From Stomatobaculum longum (lineage in GTDB: Bacteria; Bacillota; Clostridia; Lachnospirales; Lachnospiraceae): 64,000 nt of DNA. The notes under the pieces are model-generated. The model was not told where the DNA came from, searched no databases, and saw only the letters and a program-made list of their open reading frames with translations. The position numbers and the translations under genes were made by a program. Positions 44,657-53,564 of this stretch are shown in pieces (the stretch's first letter is position 1; the number at the start of each line of letters is the position of its first letter). The stretch is taken from contig JH590862.1 of assembly GCA_000242235.1 (NCBI GenBank), positions 62,001-126,000 of the forward strand, read 5' to 3'.

Positions 44657-45553
44657 TCAGAAAATCGGGACCACCGCACCCTGATACTTGTTCTCGATGA
44701 ACTGCTTGATCTCCGCCGTCGTGAGTGCCTTGACCAGCGCCTTGGTCTTGTCGCTGTTCTCATCGCCCTCTCTGACCGCAATGATGTTCGCATAGGTCTT
44801 GGCTGCGACCGAGTCAGCGGACTCCGCTGCGAGCGCATCCGAAACCTTTAAGCCCGCTGCGATGGCAAAGTTGCCGTTGATGACACCGAAGTCCACATCC
44901 GGCAGGGAGCGCGGAACCTGTGCCGCCTCGACCTCGACAATCTCAATCTTGTGCGGGTTCTCGACGATATCCTGCTTCGTCGCGTTGATGTCGGTGTTGT
45001 TCTTCAGCTTGATGAGGCCCTGATCTGCGAGGAGCAGGAGCGCTCTTGCCTCGTTCGTCACATCGTTCGGGACCGCAATCTTCGCACCGTCCTGAATGTT
45101 CTTCAGATCCTTCGACTTGCCGGCATAGATGCCGAACGGCTCATAGTGAATCGCCGCCGCGCTGACCAGCTTCGTGCCTCTCTCCTTGTTAAAGTTCTCA
45201 AGGTAGGGCAGATGCTGGAAATAGTTTGCGTCGAGGCTCTTCGACTCGAGCGCGAGGTTCGGCTGCACATAGTCGGTGTACTCGACCACCTTGAGCTCAT
45301 AGCCCTCTGCCTTCAGCGCGTCCTTTGCCGCCGCGAGAATCTCGGCATGCGGAGACGGCGAAGCGCCGACCGTGATGACCTTGTCGCCGGAAGCCGCTGC
45401 CGCGCTACTGCCCGCCTCACTGCTGCCCGCTGCGCTGCTGCCTGCCACGCTGCTGTCTCCCGCCGCGCTGCTCTCCGCCTTCTTCTGGCTGCCGCAAGCC
45501 GTGAGCAGAGACAGTCCGAGCAGTGCCGCCGCGAAAAATACCTTCTTCTTCAT
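44657..45553 (-). CDS. metQ: Methionine-binding lipoprotein MetQ (NlpA family)
   Basis: 298-residue substrate-binding lipoprotein of the methionine ABC importer: signal with lipobox LLTAC (Cys20), a Ser/Ala/Gly-rich spacer with repeated AGSS units (24-56), then the NlpA fold. Family motifs are TVGASPSPHAEIL, YTDYVQPNLALESKSLDANYFQHLPYL, AIHYEPFGIYAGKSK, IAVPNDVTNEARALLLL and VDFGVINGNFA. The ligand (D/L-methionine) is inferred from the family and the metN/metI neighbours. It is the last gene of metNIQ and is followed by a strong terminator. Confidence 0.93.
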   Translation of the reverse strand: MKKKVFFAAALLGLSLLTACGSQKKAESSAAGDSSVAGSSAAGSSEAGSSAAAASGDKVITVGASPSPHAEILAAAKDALKAEGYELKVVEYTDYVQPNLALESKSLDANYFQHLPYLENFNKERGTKLVSAAAIHYEPFGIYAGKSKDLKNIQDGAKIAVPNDVTNEARALLLLADQGLIKLKNNTDINATKQDIVENPHKIEIVEVEAAQVPRSLPDVDFGVINGNFAIAAGLKVSDALAAESADSVAAKTYANIIAVREGDENSDKTKALVKALTTAEIKQFIENKYQGAVVPIF

Positions 45554-45622
45554 AATAAGTTACCTCCCTGAATTTTTGTTCTGTTTGATCACCCGCAATC
45601 TGCGGGAAAGCAAGTTGTTCCG

Positions 45623-46288
45623 TCAGCGCGCGCGCTTATCCGCGTGCCGCGCCATCCACAAAAAACTCTCCTGAATCAGCTGGACGATAATGACCAGCAC
45701 CACGACGGTCACGAGCATCACATCGGTCTGATAGCGATAGTAGCCGTAGTTGATGGCGAGCGTGCCGAGACCTCCGCCGCCGACGAAACCGGCCATTGTC
45801 GAGTAGCCGAGTATCGTCGTGATGGAAATCGCCGCGCCCATGAGAAGCGACGGTTTCGCCTCGGGCAACATGACCTTCCGGACAATCTGGAAATTGCTCG
45901 CGCCCATCGACTTTGCCGCCTCGACCACCCCCGCGCCGACTTCTTTTAAGGAGCTCTCGACCATGCGGGCAATGTAGGGCGCCGCCGCGAGAACGAGTGG
46001 CACGACGACCGCCTTCGGGCCGAGCGTGGTTCGCACGATGAAGCGCGTGAGCGGCAGAGCCGCGAGCAGCATGATGATGAACGGCACCGAGCGCATCAGG
46101 TTGATGATGATCCCGAGTACGGTATTGATGATGCCGTTCGGCTGAATTCCGTCCTTATCCGTGACAATCAGGAGTATGCCGAGCGGAATGCCAATCAGAT
46201 ACGAGAGCAGCGAGGAGAGCGCGACCATAAAGACGGTCTCCTGTAAGCCCGTGAGTAACATCGTTAGAATCTGCGAATCAAAACTCAC
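45623..46288 (-). CDS. metI: Methionine ABC transporter permease
   Basis: 221-residue permease with five predicted membrane helices. The EAA coupling loop reads VVEAAKSMGASNFQIVRKVMLPEAKPSL. GYSTMAGFVGGGGLGTLAINYGYYRYQ is the MetI signature. It overlaps metN by 11 bases and precedes metQ by 69 bases. Confidence 0.95.
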   Translation of the reverse strand: MSFDSQILTMLLTGLQETVFMVALSSLLSYLIGIPLGILLIVTDKDGIQPNGIINTVLGIIINLMRSVPFIIMLLAALPLTRFIVRTTLGPKAVVVPLVLAAAPYIARMVESSLKEVGAGVVEAAKSMGASNFQIVRKVMLPEAKPSLLMGAAISITTILGYSTMAGFVGGGGLGTLAINYGYYRYQTDVMLVTVVVLVIIVQLIQESFLWMARHADKRAR

Positions 46289-47291
46289 TGTTCTTCACCT
46301 CCTCCAGATTGACACCGTGCTCCCGGAGATAGTGAATGACTTTCATCGCATCCGCCTCATGCTCGGGAAGCTGCAGAACCATCTGACCCGCGGCTTGTCC
46401 GCCGATCTCCTTAGTCGCCGCGAAGAGAATGTTCACCGGCAACTGACAACTGAGAATCATGTTCGCAATCACAGGCTCAAAGGCCGAGCGCCCGTCGAAG
46501 GTCACGCGTATCTTTTTCGAAGCACCGAACTGTTCCTGCCGCACATCGCCGCCCAGAATGAGCTCGCGCCCGATCTTCGACTGCGGCGCGGAAAAGATGC
46601 GCTGTACCTCTCCCTCCTCCGCAATACGGCTCTGATCGATGATGGCGACGCGGTCGCAGATAGACTCGATCACCGACATCTGGTGCGTGATGATAACCAC
46701 CGTAATTCCGAGATTCCGGTTGATGTCGCGAAGCAGGCCAAGGATAGACTCCGTCGTGTTCGGGTCCAGGGCCGAAGTCGCCTCGTCGCAGAGCAGAAGC
46801 TTCGGCTCGGACGCTATGGCTCTCGCAATCGCGACGCGTTGCTTCTGTCCGCCCGAGAGCTGCGAGGGATACGCTTTCTCCCGGTTGGCAAGCCCGACGA
46901 GCGTCAAAAGCTGTCTGGCTCTCGCCTCCGCCTCCGTCCGCCGGACGCCAATCAACTCGAGCGGAAAACAGATGTTTCGAAGCACCGTTCTCTGCTCCAG
47001 CAGATTAAACTGCTGGAAAATCATGCCCATCGAGCGGCGCACTTCGCGCCGTTCTCTCTCCTTCATCTCCGAGAGGCTCTGCCCCTCGAAAAACACATCG
47101 CCCGAGGTCGGGCGCTCCAGATAATTGATGCAGCGGACCAGGGTCGACTTGCCGGCGCCCGAGAGTCCGATGATACCGTAAATCTCACCGCGGCGTATGC
47201 TCAGGTTGACATCGTCGAGCGCATGGACTGTGCCGCCCGCTGTCTTGAATTCCTTTACAAGGTGGCTGATCCGTATAATTTCGTCTGACAT
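46278..47291 (-). CDS. metN: Methionine ABC transporter ATP-binding protein
   Basis: 337-residue ATPase of the MetNIQ importer. Walker A is GLSGAGKST, the signature is LSGGQKQRVAIARA, Walker B is LLLCDEATSALD and the switch His is in IITHQMSVI. The C-terminal ~80 residues form a NIL domain (KIRVTFDGRSAFEPVIANM), which in MetN binds methionine and inhibits transport when the cell is replete. It starts the operon; its short leader leaves no room for a SAM riboswitch. Confidence 0.96.
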   Translation of the reverse strand: MSDEIIRISHLVKEFKTAGGTVHALDDVNLSIRRGEIYGIIGLSGAGKSTLVRCINYLERPTSGDVFFEGQSLSEMKERERREVRRSMGMIFQQFNLLEQRTVLRNICFPLELIGVRRTEAEARARQLLTLVGLANREKAYPSQLSGGQKQRVAIARAIASEPKLLLCDEATSALDPNTTESILGLLRDINRNLGITVVIITHQMSVIESICDRVAIIDQSRIAEEGEVQRIFSAPQSKIGRELILGGDVRQEQFGASKKIRVTFDGRSAFEPVIANMILSCQLPVNILFAATKEIGGQAAGQMVLQLPEHEADAMKVIHYLREHGVNLEEVKNSEF

Positions 47292-47322
47292 CTCCGCCTC
47301 CTCTCTTCAACTGATATGTGGC

Positions 47323-47371
47323 ATTGTAAGGAAATACGCGCGCCCTGTCAACGCGGACGCGCGTATTTCCT
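47323..47371 (-). promoter_or_regulatory. metN promoter embedded in a 14-bp-arm palindrome
   Basis: Minus strand: TTGACA (47351-47346), a 17-base spacer and TACAAT (47328-47323). The perfect arms CGCGCGTATTTCCT (47358-47371) and AGGAAATACGCGCG (47329-47342) enclose the -35, and one arm fills most of the spacer. It could be an operator or, in readthrough RNA from the upstream pepV gene, a hairpin. Confidence 0.65.
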
Positions 47372-47417
47372 CATACTATATCTCTATCCGATTCTATTAC
47401 TTTTTTTGATAGCTCAT

Positions 47418-48863
47418 TCAGGCGCAGAGATCCACAATGACCTGCGCGAAAATCTTCGCAGAAGTCAGAAGCTCCTCGAGATTTGCCTGCTCATCCGGCG
47501 CGTGCATCCGCGTGTCGCTGCCCGGGTAAAACGCGCCGAAAGCAACGCCGTTCTTCAAGTCGTGGACATAGGTGCCGCCGCCCATTGCGACTGTGCCGCC
47601 CTGCAGTCCCGTGTAGGCCTCAAAGACGCGGTTTAATTCCCGCACGAAGGGGGAATCCGCCGAAACCGCATGCGGCGCGCGGAGCCGTCTGCCGTCAAAG
47701 ACGAGGCCGTAGCGCCCGAAGGCTTCCTCGCAGGTCTTCACGAGCTTCTGTCCGTCCATCGTGACCGGATAGCGGCAGTCAAAGAGACCGTGCAGAGAGG
47801 TCTCGTCAATCGAAAGCTTGGAGAAAGCCAGCGTCAGCGGGCCGCTCTCCTTATCCTCAAATGCAATGCCGAGCGACTTGCCGTCGGTCTCGCCGTAGGG
47901 CATGAGCGCCACAAGTCCGTGAATGGCCTCCGTGAGCTTGTTCTTGGCAAGCGGCAGCTGGGAGAGGAAGAGAAGAAGCCCGGTCAGAGCGTTCTTGCCG
48001 GCTTCCGGCGCGGCCGCGTGGGCGTTTCTGCCGCTGACCTCGACTTTCTGCAGTGTCACATGTCCCTGCTCCTCGGCCGCCGAACCCTCTTTCGCGCCGA
48101 GCGCCGAAATTTCGATTTTTAAGCCGGTCTGTTTTCGCACCGTATCCGCGGTCATATCGAGCACCATGCGCGGCACACCCGCGAGCACGGCAGTTGCGCG
48201 CGGCGGCACCGCGTTTTCAATGCTGCCGCCGGTCAGCGAAATGAGGCGCGCACCGCTCTCCTCCGCCGGAAAGTCGAGAGAAAACTCGCCCGCAAGCCGT
48301 CCCTTCTCCATGTTGACTACCGGGTACTCCGCGTCCGGCGAGAAGGTGCAGGGTGCTTCCTTCTCGGTCGCATAGTAGTGGGCAATGCAACCGGAACCGC
48401 TCTCCTCATCGGTGCCGAGAATCAGGCGCACGCTTTTCTTTAACGGAATGCCGAGCTCCTTGACCGCGCGCAGCGCATAAATCGCAGCGACCGCCGGTCC
48501 TTTGTCGTCCGCAACGCCGCGACCGTAGAGAACACCGTCCTTTTCAATCGGATTGAAGGCCTCGGTCACGGTCCAGTCGCCCTGTCCCGGCACCACATCG
48601 AGATGCGCGAGAATGTCAAGCTCGCGCTCGCCCTCGCCGAGATCCGCCGCGAGCACATAGTTCTCGTAGTTCTTTGTCGCAAGGCCGTAGCCCCGAAGCA
48701 TCTCCTCCGCCGCGCAGAGCGCGCGGTAAGGTCCGTCGCCGAACGGCTTGCCCGGCTCTGCCTCTCCCTTACTCGAATCAATACGGCAGAGGGTCTTCAC
48801 ATCCTCCAAATACGCCTCTCTGTGCGCATCCACCCACGCCGAAATCTGTTCCTTGTGATTCAT
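47418..48863 (-). CDS. pepV: Dipeptidase PepV (M20 family, Sapep type)
   Basis: 481-residue cytosolic metal-dependent dipeptidase. Metal and catalytic residues are visible in DILAHLDVVPGQGDW (first His/Asp), YGRGVADDKGPAVAA (bridging Asp), GTDEESGSGC (catalytic Glu pair) and the C-terminal GGTYVHDLKNGVAFGAFYP. An insert lid domain occupies the middle (about 190-390; SGRNAHAAAPEAGKNAL). It is full length for the family. It lies upstream of metNIQ on the same strand and could release methionine and other amino acids from dipeptides. Confidence 0.94.
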   Translation of the reverse strand: MNHKEQISAWVDAHREAYLEDVKTLCRIDSSKGEAEPGKPFGDGPYRALCAAEEMLRGYGLATKNYENYVLAADLGEGERELDILAHLDVVPGQGDWTVTEAFNPIEKDGVLYGRGVADDKGPAVAAIYALRAVKELGIPLKKSVRLILGTDEESGSGCIAHYYATEKEAPCTFSPDAEYPVVNMEKGRLAGEFSLDFPAEESGARLISLTGGSIENAVPPRATAVLAGVPRMVLDMTADTVRKQTGLKIEISALGAKEGSAAEEQGHVTLQKVEVSGRNAHAAAPEAGKNALTGLLLFLSQLPLAKNKLTEAIHGLVALMPYGETDGKSLGIAFEDKESGPLTLAFSKLSIDETSLHGLFDCRYPVTMDGQKLVKTCEEAFGRYGLVFDGRRLRAPHAVSADSPFVRELNRVFEAYTGLQGGTVAMGGGTYVHDLKNGVAFGAFYPGSDTRMHAPDEQANLEELLTSAKIFAQVIVDLCA

Positions 48864-48901
48864 ACCAGCCGCCTCCTTCTCTTTGCTTTTCTCTTACTTC
48901 T

Positions 48902-50497
48902 TTAGGATTTGCCGAACTCGAGAAGCTTGAGCCCCGGATTCCGCTCTTCCACCATTCTGACACTCCAGGGGTGTGCAAAGAGCAACAGGGGTTCACCCTT
49001 CAGGTTCTGAATCAGTTTCATGTCACTGGTGCCCTGAATCTTGTCGACATCCACAGTTTCCGGCTCGTCAATCCAGCGGATGTACTCGTAGGGCAGGGTA
49101 TCCAGCCTCACCTCTACATTATACTCCGCCTTCAGGCGATAGGTAAGCACCTCAAACTGCAGCACGCCGACCGCACCGACGATGATCTCCTCCATGCCGG
49201 TATTGCGCTCCTGGAAAATCTGAATCGCACCCTCCTGCGCAATCTGCTCGATGCCCTTCGTGAACTGCTTGCGCTTCATCGTGTCAATCTGGCGAACGCG
49301 CGCAAAGTGCTCCGGCGCGAAGGTCGGAATGCCCTCGAACGCAATCGGTTCCCGCGCATTTTCGAGCGTGTCGCCGATGGCAAAAATACCGGGATCGAAG
49401 ACACCGATGATATCGCCCGCATAGGCGGTCTCGACAATCTTCCGCTCGTCCGCCATCATCTGCGTCGACTGGTTCAGGCGTATTTTCCGCTTGCCCTGCA
49501 CATGCGTGACCTCCATGCCGGCCTGATATTCGCCCGAGCAAATACGCATAAAAGCAATGCGGTCGCGATGCGCCTTGTTCATATTCGCCTGAATCTTGAA
49601 GACAAACGCCGAGAAGAACGGATCTTTCATCGGGTTCACCTCACCGCTCTTGGTCTTCCGCGGAAGCGGCGGCGTGGTCATTTTGAGGAAGTGCTCAAGG
49701 AAAGTTTCGACACCGAAGTTCGTGAGCGCCGAGCCGAAGAAGACCGGCGTCAAATCGCCGCGAGACACACGCGCCATATCGAGTTCGTCGCTCGCACCGT
49801 CGAGAAGTTCGGTCTCTTCCGTGAGCTGTGCGAGATAATCCTCACCGATTACAGACCCGAGCGCCGGATCCGAGAAATCGATTTCCTTCGTTGCAATTTC
49901 CTGCATGCCGGCATGTGCCGCCTGGAAGGTCGTGATTTTCTTTGTGTTCCGATCAAAAACACCCTTAAAGTTCTTGCCGGAACCGATGGGCCAGTTCACC
50001 GGGCAGGTGCGTATGCCGAGCAACTCTTCGATCTCATCGGTCAGCGCGAAGGGATCCCTCGCTTCGCGGTCCATCTTGTTGATAAAGGTGAAAATCGGAA
50101 TGTGGCGCAACGTACAGACCTTGAAGAGCTTCCGGGTCTGCGCCTCCACGCCCTTCGAGGCATCAATCACCATGACCGCCGAATCCGCTGCCATCAGGGT
50201 GCGGTAGGTATCCTCCGAGAAGTCCTCGTGTCCCGGCGTGTCCAGAATGTTGATGCAAAAGCCCTCATAGTTAAATTGCAACACCGAGCTCGTGACCGAG
50301 ATACCTCTTTCTTTCTCAATGTCCATCCAGTCACTGACCGCATGCTTGCCTGTCTTTCTTCCCTTGACCGATCCCGCCAGATTAATGGCGCCGCCGTAGA
50401 GCAATAATTTCTCGGTCAGTGTCGTCTTTCCCGCGTCCGGATGGCTGATAATTGCGAACGTCCGCCGCTTCTGAATCTCCTCAAATTCGCCTGCCAC
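48902..50497 (-). CDS. prfC: Peptide chain release factor 3
   Basis: 531-residue translational GTPase that recycles RF1/RF2 after termination. The G domain has G1 SHPDAGKTTLTE, G3 DTPGHEDFSEDTYR and G4 NKMD, and RGISVTSSV marks the switch. Domains II and III follow (about 280-531) with NMNKAHRDRIAFMRICSG and GVLQFEVLTYRLKAEYNVEV. The start is GTG at 50497 after an AGGAGG, giving MAGEFEEIQKRRTFAIISHPD. It is divergent from coaX across a 109-bp region. Confidence 0.97.
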   Translation of the reverse strand: MAGEFEEIQKRRTFAIISHPDAGKTTLTEKLLLYGGAINLAGSVKGRKTGKHAVSDWMDIEKERGISVTSSVLQFNYEGFCINILDTPGHEDFSEDTYRTLMAADSAVMVIDASKGVEAQTRKLFKVCTLRHIPIFTFINKMDREARDPFALTDEIEELLGIRTCPVNWPIGSGKNFKGVFDRNTKKITTFQAAHAGMQEIATKEIDFSDPALGSVIGEDYLAQLTEETELLDGASDELDMARVSRGDLTPVFFGSALTNFGVETFLEHFLKMTTPPLPRKTKSGEVNPMKDPFFSAFVFKIQANMNKAHRDRIAFMRICSGEYQAGMEVTHVQGKRKIRLNQSTQMMADERKIVETAYAGDIIGVFDPGIFAIGDTLENAREPIAFEGIPTFAPEHFARVRQIDTMKRKQFTKGIEQIAQEGAIQIFQERNTGMEEIIVGAVGVLQFEVLTYRLKAEYNVEVRLDTLPYEYIRWIDEPETVDVDKIQGTSDMKLIQNLKGEPLLLFAHPWSVRMVEERNPGLKLLEFGKS

Positions 50498-50571
50498 TTG
50501 CGCCTCCTGTCGTTGTTTTTCCCGCCGAACTATGTTATAAAACCCTAGAATATACTGTTTTTGCGCGGGAA

Positions 50572-50580
50572 ATTATACCA
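50572..50580 (-). promoter_or_regulatory. Extended -10 promoter for prfC
   Basis: Minus strand TGGTATAAT (50580-50572), with TTCCTT 17 bases upstream as a weak -35. The region also serves the divergent coaX gene, for which no strong promoter was distinguished. Confidence 0.5.
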
Positions 50581-50606
50581 TATTTCGGCGCGGAAAGGAA
50601 GAAAGC

Positions 50607-51371
50607 ATGATACTCGCCATTGATATGGGCAACTCCAATATCGTCATCGGCGGCATAGACGAGGCCAGTACGCACTTTATGGAGCGCATCACGACCGACA
50701 CGCGGAAAACAGACCTCGAGTATGCGGTGAGCTTAAAGAGCATCCTGGACCTCCATCACATCGCGGCCGAGGAGCTCGAGGGCGCCATTTTGTCGAGCGT
50801 GGTTCCCCCGCTGAACGCCGTGATCACCGAGGCGGTTCGCAAGGTCACCGGCCTCTCCTGCAAACTCGTGGGCGCCGGCATGAAAACGGGTATGAACATC
50901 CGCATGGACGACCCGAAGCACATCGGCTCCGATCTGATTGTCGACTCGGTCGCCGCGAAGGCGAACTACCCGCTGCCGATTATCGTAATCGATATGGGAA
51001 CCGCGACCTCGATTACCGCGCTGGACCAAAACGGCGACTATGTGGGCGGCATCATACACCCGGGGCTACGCGTCTCGCTGAATACCCTGAGCGGCAGTAC
51101 CGCCCAGCTCCCCTCGATCGATCTCGAGTCCCCCGGCCGGGCGCTCGCAAAAAATACAATCGAGGCCATGCAGAGCGGCATTCTCTACGGCACCGCAGGC
51201 ATGCTGGACGGCATCATCGCCCGCATGGAAGCGGAGCTCGGCAGCAAGGCGACCATTGTCGCGACCGGCGGCCTCGCGCGCTTCGTGACGCCGCTCTGCG
51301 CCCACCGGATTGAGATTGACGATCTCCTGCTTTTAAAGGGTCTTTTGATTCTGTACCGGAAAAACAGCTGA
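50607..51371 (+). CDS. coaX: Type III pantothenate kinase
   Basis: 254-residue cytosolic ASKHA-fold kinase for the first step of coenzyme A synthesis. The P-loop-like DMGNSN (6-11), GSDL (107-110, the family's GxDR-like position) and IDMGTATS (128-135) hold the catalytic and ATP-site acids. GGIIHPGLRVSLNTLSGSTAQLP is the CoaX substrate segment. The ATG follows AAAGGAAGAAAGC. It converges on ftsZ with a shared terminator. Confidence 0.96.
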   Translation: MILAIDMGNSNIVIGGIDEASTHFMERITTDTRKTDLEYAVSLKSILDLHHIAAEELEGAILSSVVPPLNAVITEAVRKVTGLSCKLVGAGMKTGMNIRMDDPKHIGSDLIVDSVAAKANYPLPIIVIDMGTATSITALDQNGDYVGGIIHPGLRVSLNTLSGSTAQLPSIDLESPGRALAKNTIEAMQSGILYGTAGMLDGIIARMEAELGSKATIVATGGLARFVTPLCAHRIEIDDLLLLKGLLILYRKNS

Positions 51372-51403
51372 TCGCTCCTGTATCCCGGTGCTTTCCGCGA
51401 AAC

Positions 51404-51431
51404 AAAAAAGAGAGCCAAAGCTCTCTTTTTT
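51404..51431. terminator. Bidirectional terminator between coaX and ftsZ
   Basis: AAAAAAGAGAGC (51404-51415), loop CAAA, GCTCTCTTTTTT (51420-51431). It is A/T-flanked on both sides and six bases before the ftsZ stop. Confidence 0.9.
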
Positions 51432-51436
51432 TATGC

Positions 51437-52750
51437 TCACTTCCGGCTCTTTAAGAAGTCCGGGATATTAATCGACACATTCTTATTCTGGCGCGGCTCA
51501 AAGCTGTAAGCTCCCTGCTGCGGCTGCGCTGCCTGCTGGTACTGCGGCTGTGCCTGCTGCTGGTACTGCGGCTGTGCCTGCTGCTGATACTGCGGCTGTG
51601 CTTGCTGCTGGAACAGCGGATTCATCGTACCGTTGTAACCTGCCGTCTGCTGCGGCTGCACTTCCGGCTGTGCCGCTGCCGGCTGCTGTGCGACATGAAT
51701 CTGGGCGCTCTGCTTTGCGGTGCCCGCCGTCTGCTGCTGGGTCGCGTTTCTGCGGTAACCGCCCGTGGTCGCCGTGCGCTGCTGTGCGTTCTGGCTCGCC
51801 GTCTGGTCGAGACCGGTTGCGATGACGGTAATCGAGCACTCATCCTGCGCGTTCTCATCGTACATCGCGCCAAAGATGATGTTGGCGTCATCGCCCGCCA
51901 TCTCCTGCACATAGCTCGCCGCTTCATTTGCCTCGATGAGGCTGATGTCACCCGAGATATTGATGATGATATTGCTTGCGCCGTCAATCGTGGTCTCAAG
52001 CAGCGGGGACGCGCAGGCAATCTTGACTGCCTCGAGCGCCTTGTCGTCGCCGTGCGCCTTGCCGATACCGATGTGAGCGATGCCCTTGTCGGTCATGACC
52101 GTCTGCACATCCGCAAAGTCGAGGTTGATGAGACCCGGCATATTGATGAGATCCGTGATGCCCTGCACTGCCTGCTCGAGCACTTCGTCCGCCTTGCCGA
52201 AAGCCTCCGGCATCGAGGTGCGGCGATCCACAATCTCAAGGAGTTTGTCGTTCGGAATCACAATCAGCGTGTCAACCGCCTCTTTGAGGTGCTCAATGCC
52301 TGCGAGCGCATTGTTCATGCGCTGTCTGCCCTCAAAGTTAAACGGCTTCGTCACGACGCCGACGGTCAGAATACCGAGTTCCTTCGCGATGCGCGCAATG
52401 ACCGGTGCCGCACCGGTGCCGGTGCCGCCGCCCATGCCGCAGGTCACGAAGACCATGTCCGCATTTTTCAGCGCCTCGGTTAAATCCTCTGTGCTCTCCT
52501 CTGCCGCCTTTTCGCCGACCTCCGGCTTTGCGCCGGCACCGAGACCGCGCGTCAGCTTCTCGCCGATCTGCATGACGGTCGAGGCCTTGCAGAACTGGAG
52601 AGCCTGCTTATCGGTGTTGATACCGATAAACTCTACCCCTTCGATGTTCTCGTCGATCATGCGGTTCACTGCATTGTTGCCTGCGCCGCCAACGCCGACT
52701 ACGATGATCTTTGCAGTATTATCGTCTTCGTTCAGTTTGATCTCTAACAA
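51437..52750 (-). CDS. ftsZ: Cell division protein FtsZ, with a Gln-rich repeat linker
   Basis: 437-residue tubulin-like GTPase forming the division ring. The GTP loop is [11 protein letters not shown] and the tubulin signature is [11 protein letters not shown], with the T7 loop [11 protein letters not shown]. The globular part ends near residue 310. A linker of about 115 residues, rich in Gln, Ala and Pro, contains three tandem QYQQQAQP-type units (DNA repeat 51535-51606). The conserved C-terminal peptide is [10 protein letters not shown]. The start is a TTG at 52750 placed eight bases after a perfect AGGAGG, giving [10 protein letters not shown] as in relatives; the ATG 14 codons earlier lacks such a site. 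Confidence 0.96.
   Translation of the reverse strand: MLEIKLNEDDNTAKIIVVGVGGAGNNAVNRMIDENIEGVEFIGINTDKQALQFCKASTVMQIGEKLTRGLGAGAKPEVGEKAAEESTEDLTEALKNADMVFVTCGMGGGTGTGAAPVIARIAKELGILTVGVVTKPFNFEGRQRMNNALAGIEHLKEAVDTLIVIPNDKLLEIVDRRTSMPEAFGKADEVLEQAVQGITDLINMPGLINLDFADVQTVMTDKGIAHIGIGKAHGDDKALEAVKIACASPLLETTIDGASNIIINISGDISLIEANEAASYVQEMAGDDANIIFGAMYDENAQDECSITVIATGLDQTASQNAQQRTATTGGYRRNATQQQTAGTAKQSAQIHVAQQPAAAQPEVQPQQTAGYNGTMNPLFQQQAQPQYQQQAQPQYQQQAQPQYQQAAQPQQGAYSFEPRQNKNVSINIPDFLKSRK
51535..51606 (-). repeat. Three tandem 24-bp repeats in ftsZ
   Basis: Units at 51535-51558, 51559-51582 and 51583-51606. The first two are identical and the third differs at two positions. Each encodes eight residues of the QYQQQAQP type in the FtsZ linker. 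Being in frame, unit number can change without breaking the gene. Confidence 0.9.
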
Positions 52751-52853
52751 GGTACCTGCCTCCTGTAACTGCTTATTCACAGATTGTCTCATACTGGATA
52801 ATATGGTCTATCATACTTATTTTTCCCGAAAAGTGCAAGCAACTTTGCGGATT

Positions 52854-53564
52854 TTACGGATTCTGCGCCTGCAGCGCATAGGTTCCGTTTGACGCGCGCT
52901 TCCGGATATCCAGGATTCCGGAAGCATTGCCCGCTTTCTTCAGAATACCCGCGAGATCTTTGCACCTCTCCTCGGCTTCTTTTTCACCGCCGAAGAGCAC
53001 AGTGATGCCGCCGCAGCGAAACGTCGCCTGATAGGCCGCGTCAAAGACAATCTGCTCCGTGCGGATATCGTTCTTCCGGAGATTCAGCAAGAGCTGCCGG
53101 ACTATGGTCCTTCCCTTGGGATCGGCCTCGAGCAGCGTCCCGCCGACCGCAATGTCGCCCGTCTGCAGTCCCGTAATCTCCGGATACCCGGAAATCGGTT
53201 TCTGCGCACTCTCCACGACGCGAAGCTCGTCGTCAAAATAAAAGGCCGCACTCATATAGCGCACATAGCCGAGCACCGGCTTTTCGTGCAGTATGAGTTC
53301 CACCGAAAAGGGTGAGGTAAAGCGTATGTCGTAGCCGGTCAGAAAAGCGAGCTGTTTCTTTTTGCCGCGCCACAGCCGGAACAGAAGCTCGGCGCTGCGC
53401 TCGCCCTCCGCCTGCGGCAGCAGTGCCTTTCGCGCCGCCTCCTCACTGTATATCCGGTTGCCCTGCACCGTGACGGTTTTGACGCGAATACAGACAAACG
53501 CCGCTGCGAGCGAGACCGCCAGCAGCAGCGCAAAAACAATTCCCAGTTTTTGGAGCCGCTTCAT
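52854..53564 (-). CDS. ftsQ: Cell division protein FtsQ/DivIB
   Basis: 236-residue bitopic division protein: short cytosolic N-terminus, one membrane helix (about 7-27) and an extracytoplasmic part opening with a POTRA domain (VKTVTVQGNRIYSEEAARKALL) followed by the FtsQ beta domain (ILHEKPVLGYVRYMSAAFYFDDELRVVE). The ATG at 53564 overlaps the ftsW stop (ATGA). DivIB scaffolds FtsL and the transpeptidase, both encoded upstream in this cluster. Confidence 0.88.
   Translation of the reverse strand: MKRLQKLGIVFALLLAVSLAAAFVCIRVKTVTVQGNRIYSEEAARKALLPQAEGERSAELLFRLWRGKKKQLAFLTGYDIRFTSPFSVELILHEKPVLGYVRYMSAAFYFDDELRVVESAQKPISGYPEITGLQTGDIAVGGTLLEADPKGRTIVRQLLLNLRKNDIRTEQIVFDAAYQATFRCGGITVLFGGEKEAEERCKDLAGILKKAGNASGILDIRKRASNGTYALQAQNP

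Noticed and set aside
47292-47417. S-box/SAM riboswitch upstream of metN
   Set aside because: The promoter -10 ends about 30 bases before the start codon, so the mRNA leader is too short for a riboswitch.
51535-51606. CRISPR-like short repeats
   Set aside because: The repeats are contiguous, in frame and code for the FtsZ linker. There are no spacers.
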